Assembly: GCA_029979005.1 (NCBI GenBank)
Contig: JAPOIJ010000001.1
Span: forward strand, 1 to 64,000
DNA length: 64,000 nucleotides
Source: Planctomycetota bacterium
GTDB lineage: Bacteria > Planctomycetota > Planctomycetia > Pirellulales > Pirellulaceae
Reading direction: 5' to 3'
In this document: in pieces, positions 17,640 through 25,655 of the stretch
Numbering within the stretch: position 1 is the first letter of the stretch
Layout: each line of letters opens with the position of its first letter
Notes under the pieces: model-generated
Database searches by the model: none
Told to the model about the DNA's origin: nothing
The model's input: only the letters and a program-made list of their open reading frames with translations
Made by a program: the position numbers and the translations under genes

Positions 17640-19430
17640 TTAAAACCAGGGTTGTCCGCCGGATCGTTCCAGTTGTGATTCGACGTGAGCCAAGTGAGTG
17701 GACGTATATCTGTCGCGAATCATCTGTCGGGTATCAGCTTCGTTCATAAATCCGTCTGAGTATCCAGGACAAGCGAGGTCGATCGTGCCTCGAGCGGCGT
17801 GAACAAAATGCCTGATCAGGTCGATAGGGTCTTCGTCTCCGACAGCACAGCGAACTGTGGTCGACGTTAAACCCGAATCTTTGAGTGCGTCTTCATTCAA
17901 TTCAGAATGCGTGGTCAGCGACGGGCAGCTCACGATGGTGTTGGATTGCCCAAGGCTTATCATATGGCCGAACGTTGGGGAAAGGGAGTCGAAGAATCTT
18001 TGAAAGGCATCCCGTTGGATATCGCCCATGTCAAAAGTGAATAGGGGAGCAGGCAGGCCCAGGTAGAGGTTTTCTTCTCTCAGTTCTGAGTTGGCGTTGC
18101 CTTGAACACCGTTGCAGTTTACCTGGATGTCCGCGTGGGAGTTCAGGAAGTCGGCGAGAATCTGCGTGTTGATGCACTTTCTCAGCATTCGCACGGTTAG
18201 TGTTTTCATGCCCTGCATCACCTCAAACGCGGCATCAGCGTTGAGGAAGGCACCTTTGATGTAATAAACATTCCAGAACATTGTTTCGTCCCATGAACGC
18301 CCATTCATTGATTGGCCTTTCGGAATAAACATGTCGTTGTTTTTTCCAATCACGCAACCAGCGATGACGGCGCCGCAACCACTCAGGTCTTTGGTGTAGC
18401 TATGAATCACGAAGTCAGGTCTTTCGTCCGGATCTTTGCGGTTGAGGGGGCGGTAAAGGAATGGGGTACCAACCGTCGCATCAAGAATGACCTTAAGATC
18501 GTGTTGATGAGCGATTTTAGAAATGCCGGCCACGTCCAGTACATAGCCTTGTGGGTTGCTTGGAGACTCAAGGTAAATGTAAATTTTTCTGCCCTGAGCG
18601 ATTCGGTCGGCATATTTTTTCTGGACTGATGCCAGGAATGGCGCGAATTCTTCTGAGGTGTAGCCGTCGAATGTTTCGACTGAGATTTCCAGGTTGCCAT
18701 CTTTGGCATACCAGTCGTGAATCAGTTGGTAGGCTCCACCGTAAATATTTCGACTGGTAATGAGGATGTCATCGCGGCCCAAAAGATGGGCAAGGGCTGA
18801 GTCGATTGCCGCCATCCCGCTATTGAAATTCCAAGCCATGTATTCCGCTGCATAGTCCCCTGCTTCAAGATCGACGATGTGATTGGCAAGGCAGACACTT
18901 GTTGGGTTGAGGAGTCTCGAGTAGATCTCCAGCATAAGTTCTTTGCCGCGAAAGGCGTCCTCAATCCATTCGGCACATGCGTAAATGTAAGTCGCCGTGC
19001 GAGTGATCACGGGGGTAGCTGAAAAAAGAGCCGTGACGTTGTCGAATACCGGGTAGGGCCCTTTTGCCGCCATGGTTTCGGATTTGTAGCCCAGTGATTG
19101 GTAACTTTTTCGAAACGGATGCTGCAGCGTGTCAAGAATTTTTGCAAGTTGGAAGGAAAGGAACTTTTTCGCGTTGAAGCGTTGGATGCGATCGTTTTGA
19201 TCCAGCGAATTCATGGATTCGAGGGTAAGTTGCCAGAGGTGTGAGATGTCACCTTGAGACTCGTACATGCGTTCAACGACCCGCGAAAGAGTCTGGCCAT
19301 ATTCGGTGTCGGGCTCGATATGAAAATGTTTCAGCTGCTCAGCTGTTAGTTCTGCTGCAGTGGTCGCGGACGATGTGTTACGTTTTGGCGACAACGTTTT
19401 CATCTGATCGGTTCTTGCGTCTGACGACAT
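17640..19430 (-). CDS. PLP-dependent Cys/Met-metabolism-family enzyme with long N-terminal extension
   Basis: The core resembles cystathionine gamma-synthase and gamma-lyase enzymes (fold type I): FNSGMAAIDSALAHLL, the YLESPSNPQG strand, LDATVGTPFLYRPL, and the Schiff-base lysine in HSYTKDLSG (Lys347). At 596 residues it is about 200 longer than usual enzymes. Roughly 125 N-terminal residues precede the fold and include a helical stretch. The ATG follows TGGAG. The family makes or breaks C-S bonds through a PLP-bound amino acid. The exact substrate is not evident, and the neighbours are not sulfur genes. A role in sulfur amino-acid metabolism is inferred only. Confidence 0.8.
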   Translation of the reverse strand: MSSDARTDQMKTLSPKRNTSSATTAAELTAEQLKHFHIEPDTEYGQTLSRVVERMYESQGDISHLWQLTLESMNSLDQNDRIQRFNAKKFLSFQLAKILDTLQHPFRKSYQSLGYKSETMAAKGPYPVFDNVTALFSATPVITRTATYIYACAEWIEDAFRGKELMLEIYSRLLNPTSVCLANHIVDLEAGDYAAEYMAWNFNSGMAAIDSALAHLLGRDDILITSRNIYGGAYQLIHDWYAKDGNLEISVETFDGYTSEEFAPFLASVQKKYADRIAQGRKIYIYLESPSNPQGYVLDVAGISKIAHQHDLKVILDATVGTPFLYRPLNRKDPDERPDFVIHSYTKDLSGCGAVIAGCVIGKNNDMFIPKGQSMNGRSWDETMFWNVYYIKGAFLNADAAFEVMQGMKTLTVRMLRKCINTQILADFLNSHADIQVNCNGVQGNANSELREENLYLGLPAPLFTFDMGDIQRDAFQRFFDSLSPTFGHMISLGQSNTIVSCPSLTTHSELNEDALKDSGLTSTTVRCAVGDEDPIDLIRHFVHAARGTIDLACPGYSDGFMNEADTRQMIRDRYTSTHLAHVESQLERSGGQPWF

Positions 19431-19600
19431 TGTTTTCTCCAGGTGGCTGAGTTGAGTTCCCAGGGGGTGAATGTCCAGAGCTCTGTGTTGTCACAGCAAG
19501 TCGTGGAGCTTTCAGCGGTAGTATAGGCATTGGACTGGCAAAGGTTGTAACGGGCAACCCGAGCGCAAACGGGCGGGCTAGAAACCTTACCGTTGAACTG

Positions 19601-20626
19601 TTATCCCAACGCTTTGTTCACATAATGAAGTTGTTCTGGGAATAGAGGGGCGATCGCAGCGGGTGGAAGTTGGGTTGTTTTGTCAATCTGTGCGCCGCTT
19701 GTGCCGCCGTGTTGGCTGGAAATAAACGAGGCGCCAATTAGCGAAGAGCCCATAAAATTGGCTCCCCTTAAATCCGCCCCTGAGAAATCTGCTCCTTCCA
19801 AATCGGCGTTTAGGAAAACGGCATTGGAAAGGTTCGCATTGTGGAAATGAGCATTCGAGAGATTGGCGTTGGTGAAATCAGCGTTTGAGAGATCTGTTCC
19901 AGAAAAATTGGCGTCTCGAAGCGAAGCGTTGTTTGCGTTTAATCCGGCGAGATTGCGTTGCGACGCGTCGATGCTGCGAAGTTCTCGGTAGGAGAAGTCT
20001 CGTGTTTCAATCAACTGTAAGGAAGTGCGTCGGTCAATCGTGGGGGCCATGTAGCGCTGTTCTTGCCAGGGGTCAGCTTCATTGTGATAGCCAGACTCGG
20101 CTTCCCAGAACCCGAGTCGGTCCGTCGAGAGTAGCTCGATCTGTTCAAGCCATTTTACACTTTTGTAGAAGTACCTTGATTCGACAATGTTTCGAATTGG
20201 GCCACCATGAGATGTGTCGATCGGTTCCCCGTTGACCCCGGTCGCGATTAAAGTATTGAGATCGATTGCTGTTTCGAGAATAAGGGAACTCGAATGTTTG
20301 CGTTTTGATCTCGCTTGAAATGAAACGAATCTAGCGTTTGGTTTGATGCCCGTTGAAGAAAGCAGGTCTTTGAGCAGGACTCCCGAGAATGTTGTGTCTA
20401 GCATTGACCATCGGGTGACGCAGTGAATGTCCATTGTCTGTGTGGTTTGTGGAAATGCGCTTAATTGTTCGAGACTCAAAGAGATTGGGGTATCGACTTC
20501 CCCCTTTATTGTAAGTGACCACGGGGTGTCGGTTTCAGTTGGTAGGCGTTCACCGATAATCGGCCATTTTCCGGGAGCGACTAATTGCTGGCCGGGTGGG
20601 ATTCTGTTCTCACGAGTCGTCGTCAT
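19601..20626 (-). CDS. Molybdopterin-type oxidoreductase domain fused to pentapeptide repeats
   Basis: Residues 15-190 match the sulfite-oxidase / MsrP catalytic fold: WSLTIKGEVDTPISLSLEQL, the Mo-ligand Cys69 in MDIHCVTRWS, and the end pattern GGPIRNIVESRYFYKSVKWLE. Residues about 225-300 are a pentapeptide-repeat helix (ANLSNAHFHNANLSNAVF and similar). No Tat or other signal peptide is seen, so the protein is probably cytoplasmic, unlike MsrP. I do not know this fusion as a standard family. The pentapeptide part may mediate protein contact or dimerisation. Molybdenum cofactor genes are not in the window. Confidence 0.75.
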   Translation of the reverse strand: MTTTRENRIPPGQQLVAPGKWPIIGERLPTETDTPWSLTIKGEVDTPISLSLEQLSAFPQTTQTMDIHCVTRWSMLDTTFSGVLLKDLLSSTGIKPNARFVSFQARSKRKHSSSLILETAIDLNTLIATGVNGEPIDTSHGGPIRNIVESRYFYKSVKWLEQIELLSTDRLGFWEAESGYHNEADPWQEQRYMAPTIDRRTSLQLIETRDFSYRELRSIDASQRNLAGLNANNASLRDANFSGTDLSNADFTNANLSNAHFHNANLSNAVFLNADLEGADFSGADLRGANFMGSSLIGASFISSQHGGTSGAQIDKTTQLPPAAIAPLFPEQLHYVNKALG

Positions 20627-20812
20627 GGATTTGTTTCTGCGATTGGAGCGGTCTTTTGGTCGGGTGTATTCTTTGAAAAAACTCGTGCGTTGATTGTTGT
20701 TTTACGTAACGCCGGTTGGCGTCAGGCAAGTTTAGCGAGAGCTTAAAGATTGTATTGAATTGGTGTTGAGCGGGTATAGGCAAAATTTGTTGAGTGAATG
20801 ATTGAGTCTCTC

Positions 20813-20853
20813 AAATACAATGAGCCACTGGCGAGAAGTCTCGCAGTGGCTCA
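20813..20853 (-). terminator. Probable terminator of the DUF4912 gene
   Basis: A long near-perfect stem pairs 20821-20829 with 20845-20853, and GCGAG with CTCGC inside, with a one-base bulge. On the minus strand it is followed by TTGTATTT. It lies 41 bp downstream of the gene end. Confidence 0.65.
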
Positions 20854-20893
20854 GGGTGTTCGGTAAACAGGTCGGGATGCCGTGCCTGCACTT

Positions 20894-22015
20894 TTAGGAA
20901 TTGTCGTCGTTGGTGATAGGTTCCATGACTTTTGTATTCCTTTCAACTGCGAGGACAGTCGTTCGCTGGTGTGTGCCATCGCGGCTGGAGGCAACGACGG
21001 GAAGTACCTGTCGGCGATCTGGGAGTTCAAGCCGCAGTGCAAACGATCCATCGGGCTGTAGGCGAATGGGTTCTCCGGCCACCGTAACTGTTGCTCTTGG
21101 ATCGGTCGCACCGTGAACAATCATGTGGGCGTCGACCTGGAAGTTGAATCGCTGCCCGTTGGCGTTAACACCTGACCCCAATCTTTCGAATGCGGGGGCA
21201 TGCATGGGTTGAAGGGCTTTCTCTTCAAACACCTCTTGTAGATCTGCGGAGACTGTTCTTGGGTCGTGGCCGCCGCTCAGGGCGTAGTACTTCTCAACAT
21301 CATTGGTAATATCTGTCCAGTGTTCGCCTTCTGGGGAACTTCCCGGAGGCGGGCACACCTGATTACTTTTCGAAATCAGATGGAATTTTTCGCCCGGCGC
21401 GGTATAGCCGATGGCGATGCGGTAGTTTTTGCTGGGTTCAGTAATGTTGACGTACCAATTGTTAACTCCGCTGTGTATTTCAATTTCTTGAACAACTTTT
21501 TCGACAGAGTTGGTGTTACCGTCGCTGGTAATTTCCAAAAGTCTAAGGACAGGTTTGGCGTTATGCCAAAATCCGGTCATTGCGACTTTAGCCCGCTGGA
21601 CGGTTGCTCGAGTGACTTCCCAATACGCCTGAAGCCAGAACGAGTCACGGACGATTAGAATGACGCGGTCACGCTCGGGAGGCGTATTGCGTCTGGCCAT
21701 GCCAACGGCGGAAGAGAGGTTTTTTAGGTTTTCTTGTTTCTCGCGTTCGATTCGGATTTTCTTTGCGATCGCAGAATCAGATTGTTTTGGCTTTTTTCTG
21801 GCGGTAGAAGCTTTTGCGGCCCGGGTTGGCTTGGCAGTGGCCTTGGTCTTTTTGCGGGTTCCGGCTTTGGCTTTCGCCTTCTGTTTTGCGACCTTTAAAA
21901 GAGCTTTGACGAGCTCATCTTTTCGCATGGAATGCCAACCGGCAACGCCCTTTTCCTTGGCCATTTGGGCGAGTTCTTTTGATTTTTGAGACTCTAGATT
22001 CGCTGCAGTAATCAA
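20894..22015 (-). CDS. Rho_N / Lys-Ala-rich / DUF4912 protein
   Basis: I choose the TTG at 22015 (LITAANLESQKSKELAQ) with GGAG 8 bp upstream, giving 373 residues. A longer frame to 22300 has low-complexity sequence unlike a protein start. Residues 8-45 look like a Rho N-terminal / SAP-like nucleic-acid-binding helix bundle (AQMAKEKGVAGWHSMRKDEL). Residues 45-85 are a Lys/Ala/Thr tail. From about residue 110 the DUF4912 domain follows (RDRVILIVRDSFWLQAYWEV), and a beta-rich C-terminus contains AHMIVHGATDPRATVTVAG. The layout suggests a nucleic-acid-binding or nucleoid-associated protein. Function is unknown. Confidence 0.75.
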   Translation of the reverse strand: MITAANLESQKSKELAQMAKEKGVAGWHSMRKDELVKALLKVAKQKAKAKAGTRKKTKATAKPTRAAKASTARKKPKQSDSAIAKKIRIEREKQENLKNLSSAVGMARRNTPPERDRVILIVRDSFWLQAYWEVTRATVQRAKVAMTGFWHNAKPVLRLLEITSDGNTNSVEKVVQEIEIHSGVNNWYVNITEPSKNYRIAIGYTAPGEKFHLISKSNQVCPPPGSSPEGEHWTDITNDVEKYYALSGGHDPRTVSADLQEVFEEKALQPMHAPAFERLGSGVNANGQRFNFQVDAHMIVHGATDPRATVTVAGEPIRLQPDGSFALRLELPDRRQVLPVVASSRDGTHQRTTVLAVERNTKVMEPITNDDNS

Positions 22016-22666
22016 GTTTCGTACTCCGTGACGCGACCCTGGGGGCGTCGAATTTGCGTATTGGAAAGCTCCTGTTGGAAAGCTCCAATACTTAGTCCCG
22101 GCTTTGCGGAGTCCAATCCGAAGTAGGAAATAAATTGGTAATCGACCGTATCCCTTGCGGTCGCTGACCTGCGTCGAGCAATTCAAGATGAAAAGTACGC
22201 AGATCCTTGGCGTCGGGCGCTGTCTGAGAACTGGGGAAGGCAAAGCTACCGCGATTACCGCTGAAGTATTAAAAGCCGCCCGTGATCTTGAAACGTCCAC
22301 CTCGCTTGCTCAAATTTTAGTTGAAAAATGACTAAAAAGCAAACGTTTTGGCGTTATCTCGGTCGCTTTCGTCCCTTTTGAGGTCAGCCTAAGTGTTTTA
22401 ATCGTAAGAGCTTACGCTTTTGCCATAGGCGTTATCTTGAATTCCGCGGGGATTCATGGTGAAGTAAATTACTTTCGCAATTCCTCATCGCCAATTCATT
22501 TCTTTAAGTTGTTGTTGTGTAGTTGGTTATGTCGAGATTGTGAAAACTTTCTCAATCTTTTTGGGTGCGGGCTTGTGGGTTGAGATACCAGTGATTACAT
22601 TACCTCGAAAGGGTTTTTCACTCGCAAAAAAACCACCAATCTTACAGTCGTGGCAGGTCAAAAACG
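22016..22666. other. Divergent intergenic region between the DUF4912 gene and the ATP synthase operon
   Basis: About 650 bp with no convincing gene. It must hold promoters for both flanking units. It contains a 12-bp direct repeat TTGGAAAGCTCC at 22061-22072 and 22075-22086, framed by the inverted pair TATTGGA / TCCAATA, and a hairpin with T-run at 22535-22562. An in-frame extension of the minus-strand gene reaches 22300 but shows no family sequence. No clear -35/-10 pair could be fixed with confidence. Confidence 0.5.
22535..22562 (+). promoter_or_regulatory. Hairpin with T-run in the leader of the ATP synthase operon
   Basis: AGATTGTGAAAA pairs with CTTTCTCAATCT (two mismatches), followed by five T. 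It could be a weak terminator or an attenuator about 105 bp before the first gene of the operon. It is a short, AT-rich stem, so confidence is low. Confidence 0.35.
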
Positions 22667-22936
22667 TTGGTTAATACGGTTGATGACCGATCTCCCATGG
22701 CGAAGTCTTTCTCTAAGGCTTCGGAGGTGACGTCCATCAGTATCATGATGATCGTTCCGGGTTTGGTTGGGTATTGGATTGACCAAAAGGTTGGTTCGGT
22801 TTTGGTGTTTACCCTTTTAGGTTTGGCGTTAGGAATGGGGGTTGCCTTCAGGCAGCTGATGATTCTGGTGTCAAATCCGACAGGTGGGGGGCGAGTCCCG
22901 GACGTCGACTCGGATGAAGAATCAAAGCAAAGTTAG
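22667..22936 (+). CDS. AtpZ/AtpI-like small membrane protein, first gene of the ATP synthase operon
   Basis: An 89-residue protein with two hydrophobic segments (ISIMMIVPGLVGYWIDQKV and VLVFTLLGLALGMGVAF) joined by the GYWIDQKVG turn typical of AtpZ/AtpI proteins. These assist Fo assembly and cation supply to the ATP synthase. The start is probably the TTG at 22667 with AGG upstream. The ATG at 22697 is an alternative without a clear ribosome site. The gene ends 8 bp before the next reading frame, so translation of the two is likely coupled. Confidence 0.75.
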   Translation: MVNTVDDRSPMAKSFSKASEVTSISIMMIVPGLVGYWIDQKVGSVLVFTLLGLALGMGVAFRQLMILVSNPTGGGRVPDVDSDEESKQS

Positions 22937-22944
22937 GGGCCGTT

Positions 22945-23349
22945 ATGTTGCAGCAGTTGGCCTTGCAATCGATGTTGGTTCGGTTGATTTTTCTTGCGGT
23001 TGTTGAGTTGGTGGCGGGCGTTGTCGCGATAACGGTTTGTTGGTTCCTGGAAATCAACGTTTTTACGGGATTGTTGGCGTTTGTGGTTTGCCTCGTTTCG
23101 ACGCTTGCGGCCCACGTTGCGAGCGAGTATCCGAGAGGACCTGAGTTACTGATGGCTCGCATGGCGTTGCAGATGGCCATCAGAGTTAGCATTCCCGGGT
23201 TAGTTGCGGTTTGGGGGATTTATTTAAAAGATCCGCCGTTCGATTTGAGTTTGGTTTTTTATATAATTCTCTTTTATTTCGTGGGCATGGTGGCGGACGT
23301 TCAGGTTGCTTTGAAAAAACTTGGTCCGGGTGGTGCTAGCGAAGATTAG
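22945..23349 (+). CDS. Four-helix membrane protein in the ATP synthase operon (AtpI-like position)
   Basis: A 134-residue protein with four predicted membrane helices: VRLIFLAVVELVAGVVAITV, LLAFVVCLVSTLAAHVA, RVSIPGLVAVWGIYL and LVFYIILFYFVGMVADV. I do not recognise close sequence identity with known subunits. It occupies the slot where atpI or atpR-type genes stand before atpB. The ATG at 22945 is 8 bp after the previous stop. An accessory role in Fo assembly is inferred from position and topology only. Confidence 0.7.
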   Translation: MLQQLALQSMLVRLIFLAVVELVAGVVAITVCWFLEINVFTGLLAFVVCLVSTLAAHVASEYPRGPELLMARMALQMAIRVSIPGLVAVWGIYLKDPPFDLSLVFYIILFYFVGMVADVQVALKKLGPGGASED

Positions 23350-23410
23350 ATTTCTGGATAAACTAATTCAGCGCAAGTCAAAATAGATATTAATAGGCAG
23401 TTACTGCTCG

Positions 23411-24613
23411 ATGAAAAATAACAGCTTAGGCTCGATCGTTGCTCTTCAGGATGACGAACACAAGGCGACTCAGGAGTCGCATGAGCACAACGAAAGTGAT
23501 GCTGGCCACGAGGCAGCTGGTCACGAGAATGATGCGCACGATCACGACGAAGATGGTCACGATCACGATCACGATGAGGACGGTCATGGTCATGAGGATG
23601 GTGACCACGATCATGGCCACGATGGTCATGGTCACGGTGGTGATTCGGCAACGGCTACTGCAGACGAGTGGAACGACGGGGTAGACCTCGCAATGGGGTA
23701 TTACTTGAGTCCGGACAGCCTCATTGGGCATGTTCAGGATTCGGATCACTTTGAATTGCCAGCCTTTCCGCCGTGGGGTGAAGGGATGGCAAAGGGTAAG
23801 TTGTCCATTCCTCAGATTTCGCCGTACACGGATGATAGCCCGATGATGGGGGAGAACGGCTCGGTTTGGGCTTATCAAAAAAATGATTTTGTTGGTCCTG
23901 TCACTTTTCAGCCGACCAAGTTCGTCGTGTTAGAGTTGATCGGGGCGTTAATTGTCGCGGCGATTTTTATTCCGTATGCAAAGCGAATTAAAAGTGGTGA
24001 GCGTCCGGTTGGTCGTTTTTGGAACGTGATTGACGTGATGGTCTGTTACATCCGAGATGAAGTGGCGGTGCCAGGGATTGGTTCGTCTGACGCCAAGCGG
24101 TTTCTTCCGTTTGTGTGGACGATTTTCTTCTTTGTGCTCACTCTCAATCTCCTGGGGATGGTTCCAGGTTTGGGTGCGGCGACCGGTTCGATTTCGGTAA
24201 CTGCGGCTTTAGCGATCTCTGTGTTTTTTGTCGTGATGGCGACTGGAATTAAGAAGATGGGCTTCGCGGGATTCTTAAAAGCTCAAGCACCCCACCTCGA
24301 CATTAACCCGATTGTGAAGATAATTCTCGTTCCAATGATTTGGGCCATTGAGGTTTTTGGCTTGTTTATCAAGCATGCTGTCTTGGCAGTTCGTTTGTTT
24401 GCGAACATGTTTGCCGGTCACTTGGTGGTCGGTGTGTTTGTTGCTTTTATTGGAGTGACTTGGCATACCTCTTTGATTTGGGGTGTTGGTCCAGCGGTGA
24501 TTGTTGCCACGATTGCGGTGAATGTCCTCGAGTTGTTGGTAGCATTCATTCAGGCTTATGTTTTTGCGTTTTTGACTTCGTTGTTTATCGGTGCGGCGAT
24601 TCATCCTCACTGA
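23411..24613 (+). CDS. atpB: ATP synthase Fo subunit a with a His/Asp-rich N-terminal extension
   Basis: Subunit a forms the proton half-channels against the c-ring. The family core lies in the last 250 residues, with the essential arginine in HAVLAVRLFANMFAGHLVVG and the closing LEAFIQAY-type helix (LLVAFIQAYVFAFLTSLF). At 400 residues it is far longer than usual (about 240-270). The first 80 residues hold 17 histidines between positions 17 and 75 in patterns such as HDHDEDGHDHDH, followed by another soluble stretch before the first core helix. Such runs bind Zn, Ni or Cu in other proteins. Whether this part is kept in the mature protein is not known. Confidence 0.92.
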   Translation: MKNNSLGSIVALQDDEHKATQESHEHNESDAGHEAAGHENDAHDHDEDGHDHDHDEDGHGHEDGDHDHGHDGHGHGGDSATATADEWNDGVDLAMGYYLSPDSLIGHVQDSDHFELPAFPPWGEGMAKGKLSIPQISPYTDDSPMMGENGSVWAYQKNDFVGPVTFQPTKFVVLELIGALIVAAIFIPYAKRIKSGERPVGRFWNVIDVMVCYIRDEVAVPGIGSSDAKRFLPFVWTIFFFVLTLNLLGMVPGLGAATGSISVTAALAISVFFVVMATGIKKMGFAGFLKAQAPHLDINPIVKIILVPMIWAIEVFGLFIKHAVLAVRLFANMFAGHLVVGVFVAFIGVTWHTSLIWGVGPAVIVATIAVNVLELLVAFIQAYVFAFLTSLFIGAAIHPH

Positions 24614-24664
24614 TTTGAATATTTTAGAAAATTTTGTTGCTCTTTGAATTTGGAGAACTTTTGA

Positions 24665-24979
24665 ATGTATAGGTTTTTGTTTGCGTTAGTGTTCGTTATG
24701 GGGGGTTTCCTCTTCTGTTCGCCAACTTTCGCACAAGAAGGTGGTCTTGCTGGCGATTTGTTATTGGGCCAGGGCGTTGAGTGGAAGTTCAAAGCGATTG
24801 GTGCTGGGCTTGCTGTAATTGGTGCTGCTCTTGGTATTGGAAAAATCGGTGGTGCAGCTTGTGAAAGCATCGCACGACAGCCTGAGATGGCATCGAGCGT
24901 TCAGAGTGCCGGTATTATCTTCGCTGCTCTGATCGAAGGTGCTGCTTTTGCTGCGATCCTTCTTTGTCTTGTATTCTAA
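24665..24979 (+). CDS. atpE: ATP synthase Fo subunit c with a signal-peptide-like leader
   Basis: Subunit c builds the rotating ring. The two-helix hairpin is intact: helix 1 GAGLAVIGAALGIGKIGG, loop ARQPE (70-74) and helix 2 with the ion-binding Glu91 in FAALIEGAAFAAILL. Glu is followed by Gly-Ala, not the Ser/Thr typical of sodium-binding rings, so proton coupling is more likely. The 104-residue chain has 25 extra N-terminal residues forming a classical signal peptide (FLFALVFVMGGFLF, cleavage near FAQ). Most bacterial c subunits lack this. Confidence 0.93.
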   Translation: MYRFLFALVFVMGGFLFCSPTFAQEGGLAGDLLLGQGVEWKFKAIGAGLAVIGAALGIGKIGGAACESIARQPEMASSVQSAGIIFAALIEGAAFAAILLCLVF

Positions 24980-24990
24980 ATCTTGTTGTT

Positions 24991-25025
24991 GGTTCAAAGG
25001 CTCGTTGTGTGTTTTTGAGCGAACC
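24991..25025 (+). promoter_or_regulatory. Intercistronic hairpin between atpE and atpF
   Basis: GGTTC + GCTC (24991-24995, 25000-25003) pair with GAGC + GAACC (25017-25025), with a 4-base bulge. There is no T-run, so it is more likely an mRNA stability or processing element after atpE, whose product is needed in many copies. Confidence 0.45.
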
Positions 25026-25068
25026 CAAGGTGATTGTTCAGTTTGATTTTCTTACTTGGTGAAGAGTG

Positions 25069-25611
25069 ATGATGTTGAACCAAAGTCTAGCAGGCTTGAT
25101 TGCTTCCGGGGCGGCCAGCCCTCCTTTGGAGCTTAGGGTCGATACGCTAATTTTCTCCCTCTTAATCTTTGTCGGGCTTTTGGCAGTGCTGTTCAAGTTT
25201 GCTTGGACGCCTATTGTCGAGGGTTTGGATGCGCGTGAAAAGCGGATGGTGGATGACATCGAAGCTGCACGGATTGCAAAAGAGCAAGCGGAAGCACAGC
25301 TCGCTGCTTATCAAGAAAAGATGGCTGGTGCAGATGGAGAGGCTTCGGCGTTAATTGCCGAGGCGAAATCGACAGCAAACGACGCGAAAGAGAAGATCAT
25401 GGCGGAAGCGGCAGCTGAAGCTCAGAAAACTCGTGAGCGTGCGTTGGCAGAGATTGAAGCGGCGAAGACAGCTGCAGTGCGGGATTTGGCAGAATCGAGT
25501 GTGGACTCAGCGGTTAGTCTCGCTGGCAGCATCGTGGGCCGATCGCTCGATAAGTCGGATCATTCCGCCCTGATCGAGAAGTCACTCAAGCAGTTCACCA
25601 CCGGGGCATAG
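25069..25611 (+). CDS. atpF: ATP synthase Fo subunit b
   Basis: The peripheral stalk subunit: one N-terminal membrane helix (LIFSLLIFVGLLAVLFKFAW, about residues 27-46) followed by a long charged coiled coil rich in Ala, Glu and Lys. Length is about 180 residues. Three starts lie close together (GTG 25066, ATG 25069, ATG 25072). The ATG at 25069 has GGTGA at the best distance. The position between c and delta is canonical. Confidence 0.92.
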   Translation: MMLNQSLAGLIASGAASPPLELRVDTLIFSLLIFVGLLAVLFKFAWTPIVEGLDAREKRMVDDIEAARIAKEQAEAQLAAYQEKMAGADGEASALIAEAKSTANDAKEKIMAEAAAEAQKTRERALAEIEAAKTAAVRDLAESSVDSAVSLAGSIVGRSLDKSDHSALIEKSLKQFTTGA

Positions 25612-25655
25612 TTGCCGTTTAGATCAATCAACGACTGATTAGGTAGTCACTTTCG

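Noticed and set aside
22016-22300. N-terminal extension of the DUF4912 protein to 22300
   Set aside because: The extra 95 residues resemble no domain, while a TTG with GGAG at good spacing starts just before the Rho_N-like domain.
23426-23878. Frames antisense to and overlapping the His-rich part of atpB, with Val/Ile/Thr or His/Arg/Asp repeats
   Set aside because: Shadows of the GATCAC-type codon repeats for His and Asp in subunit a.
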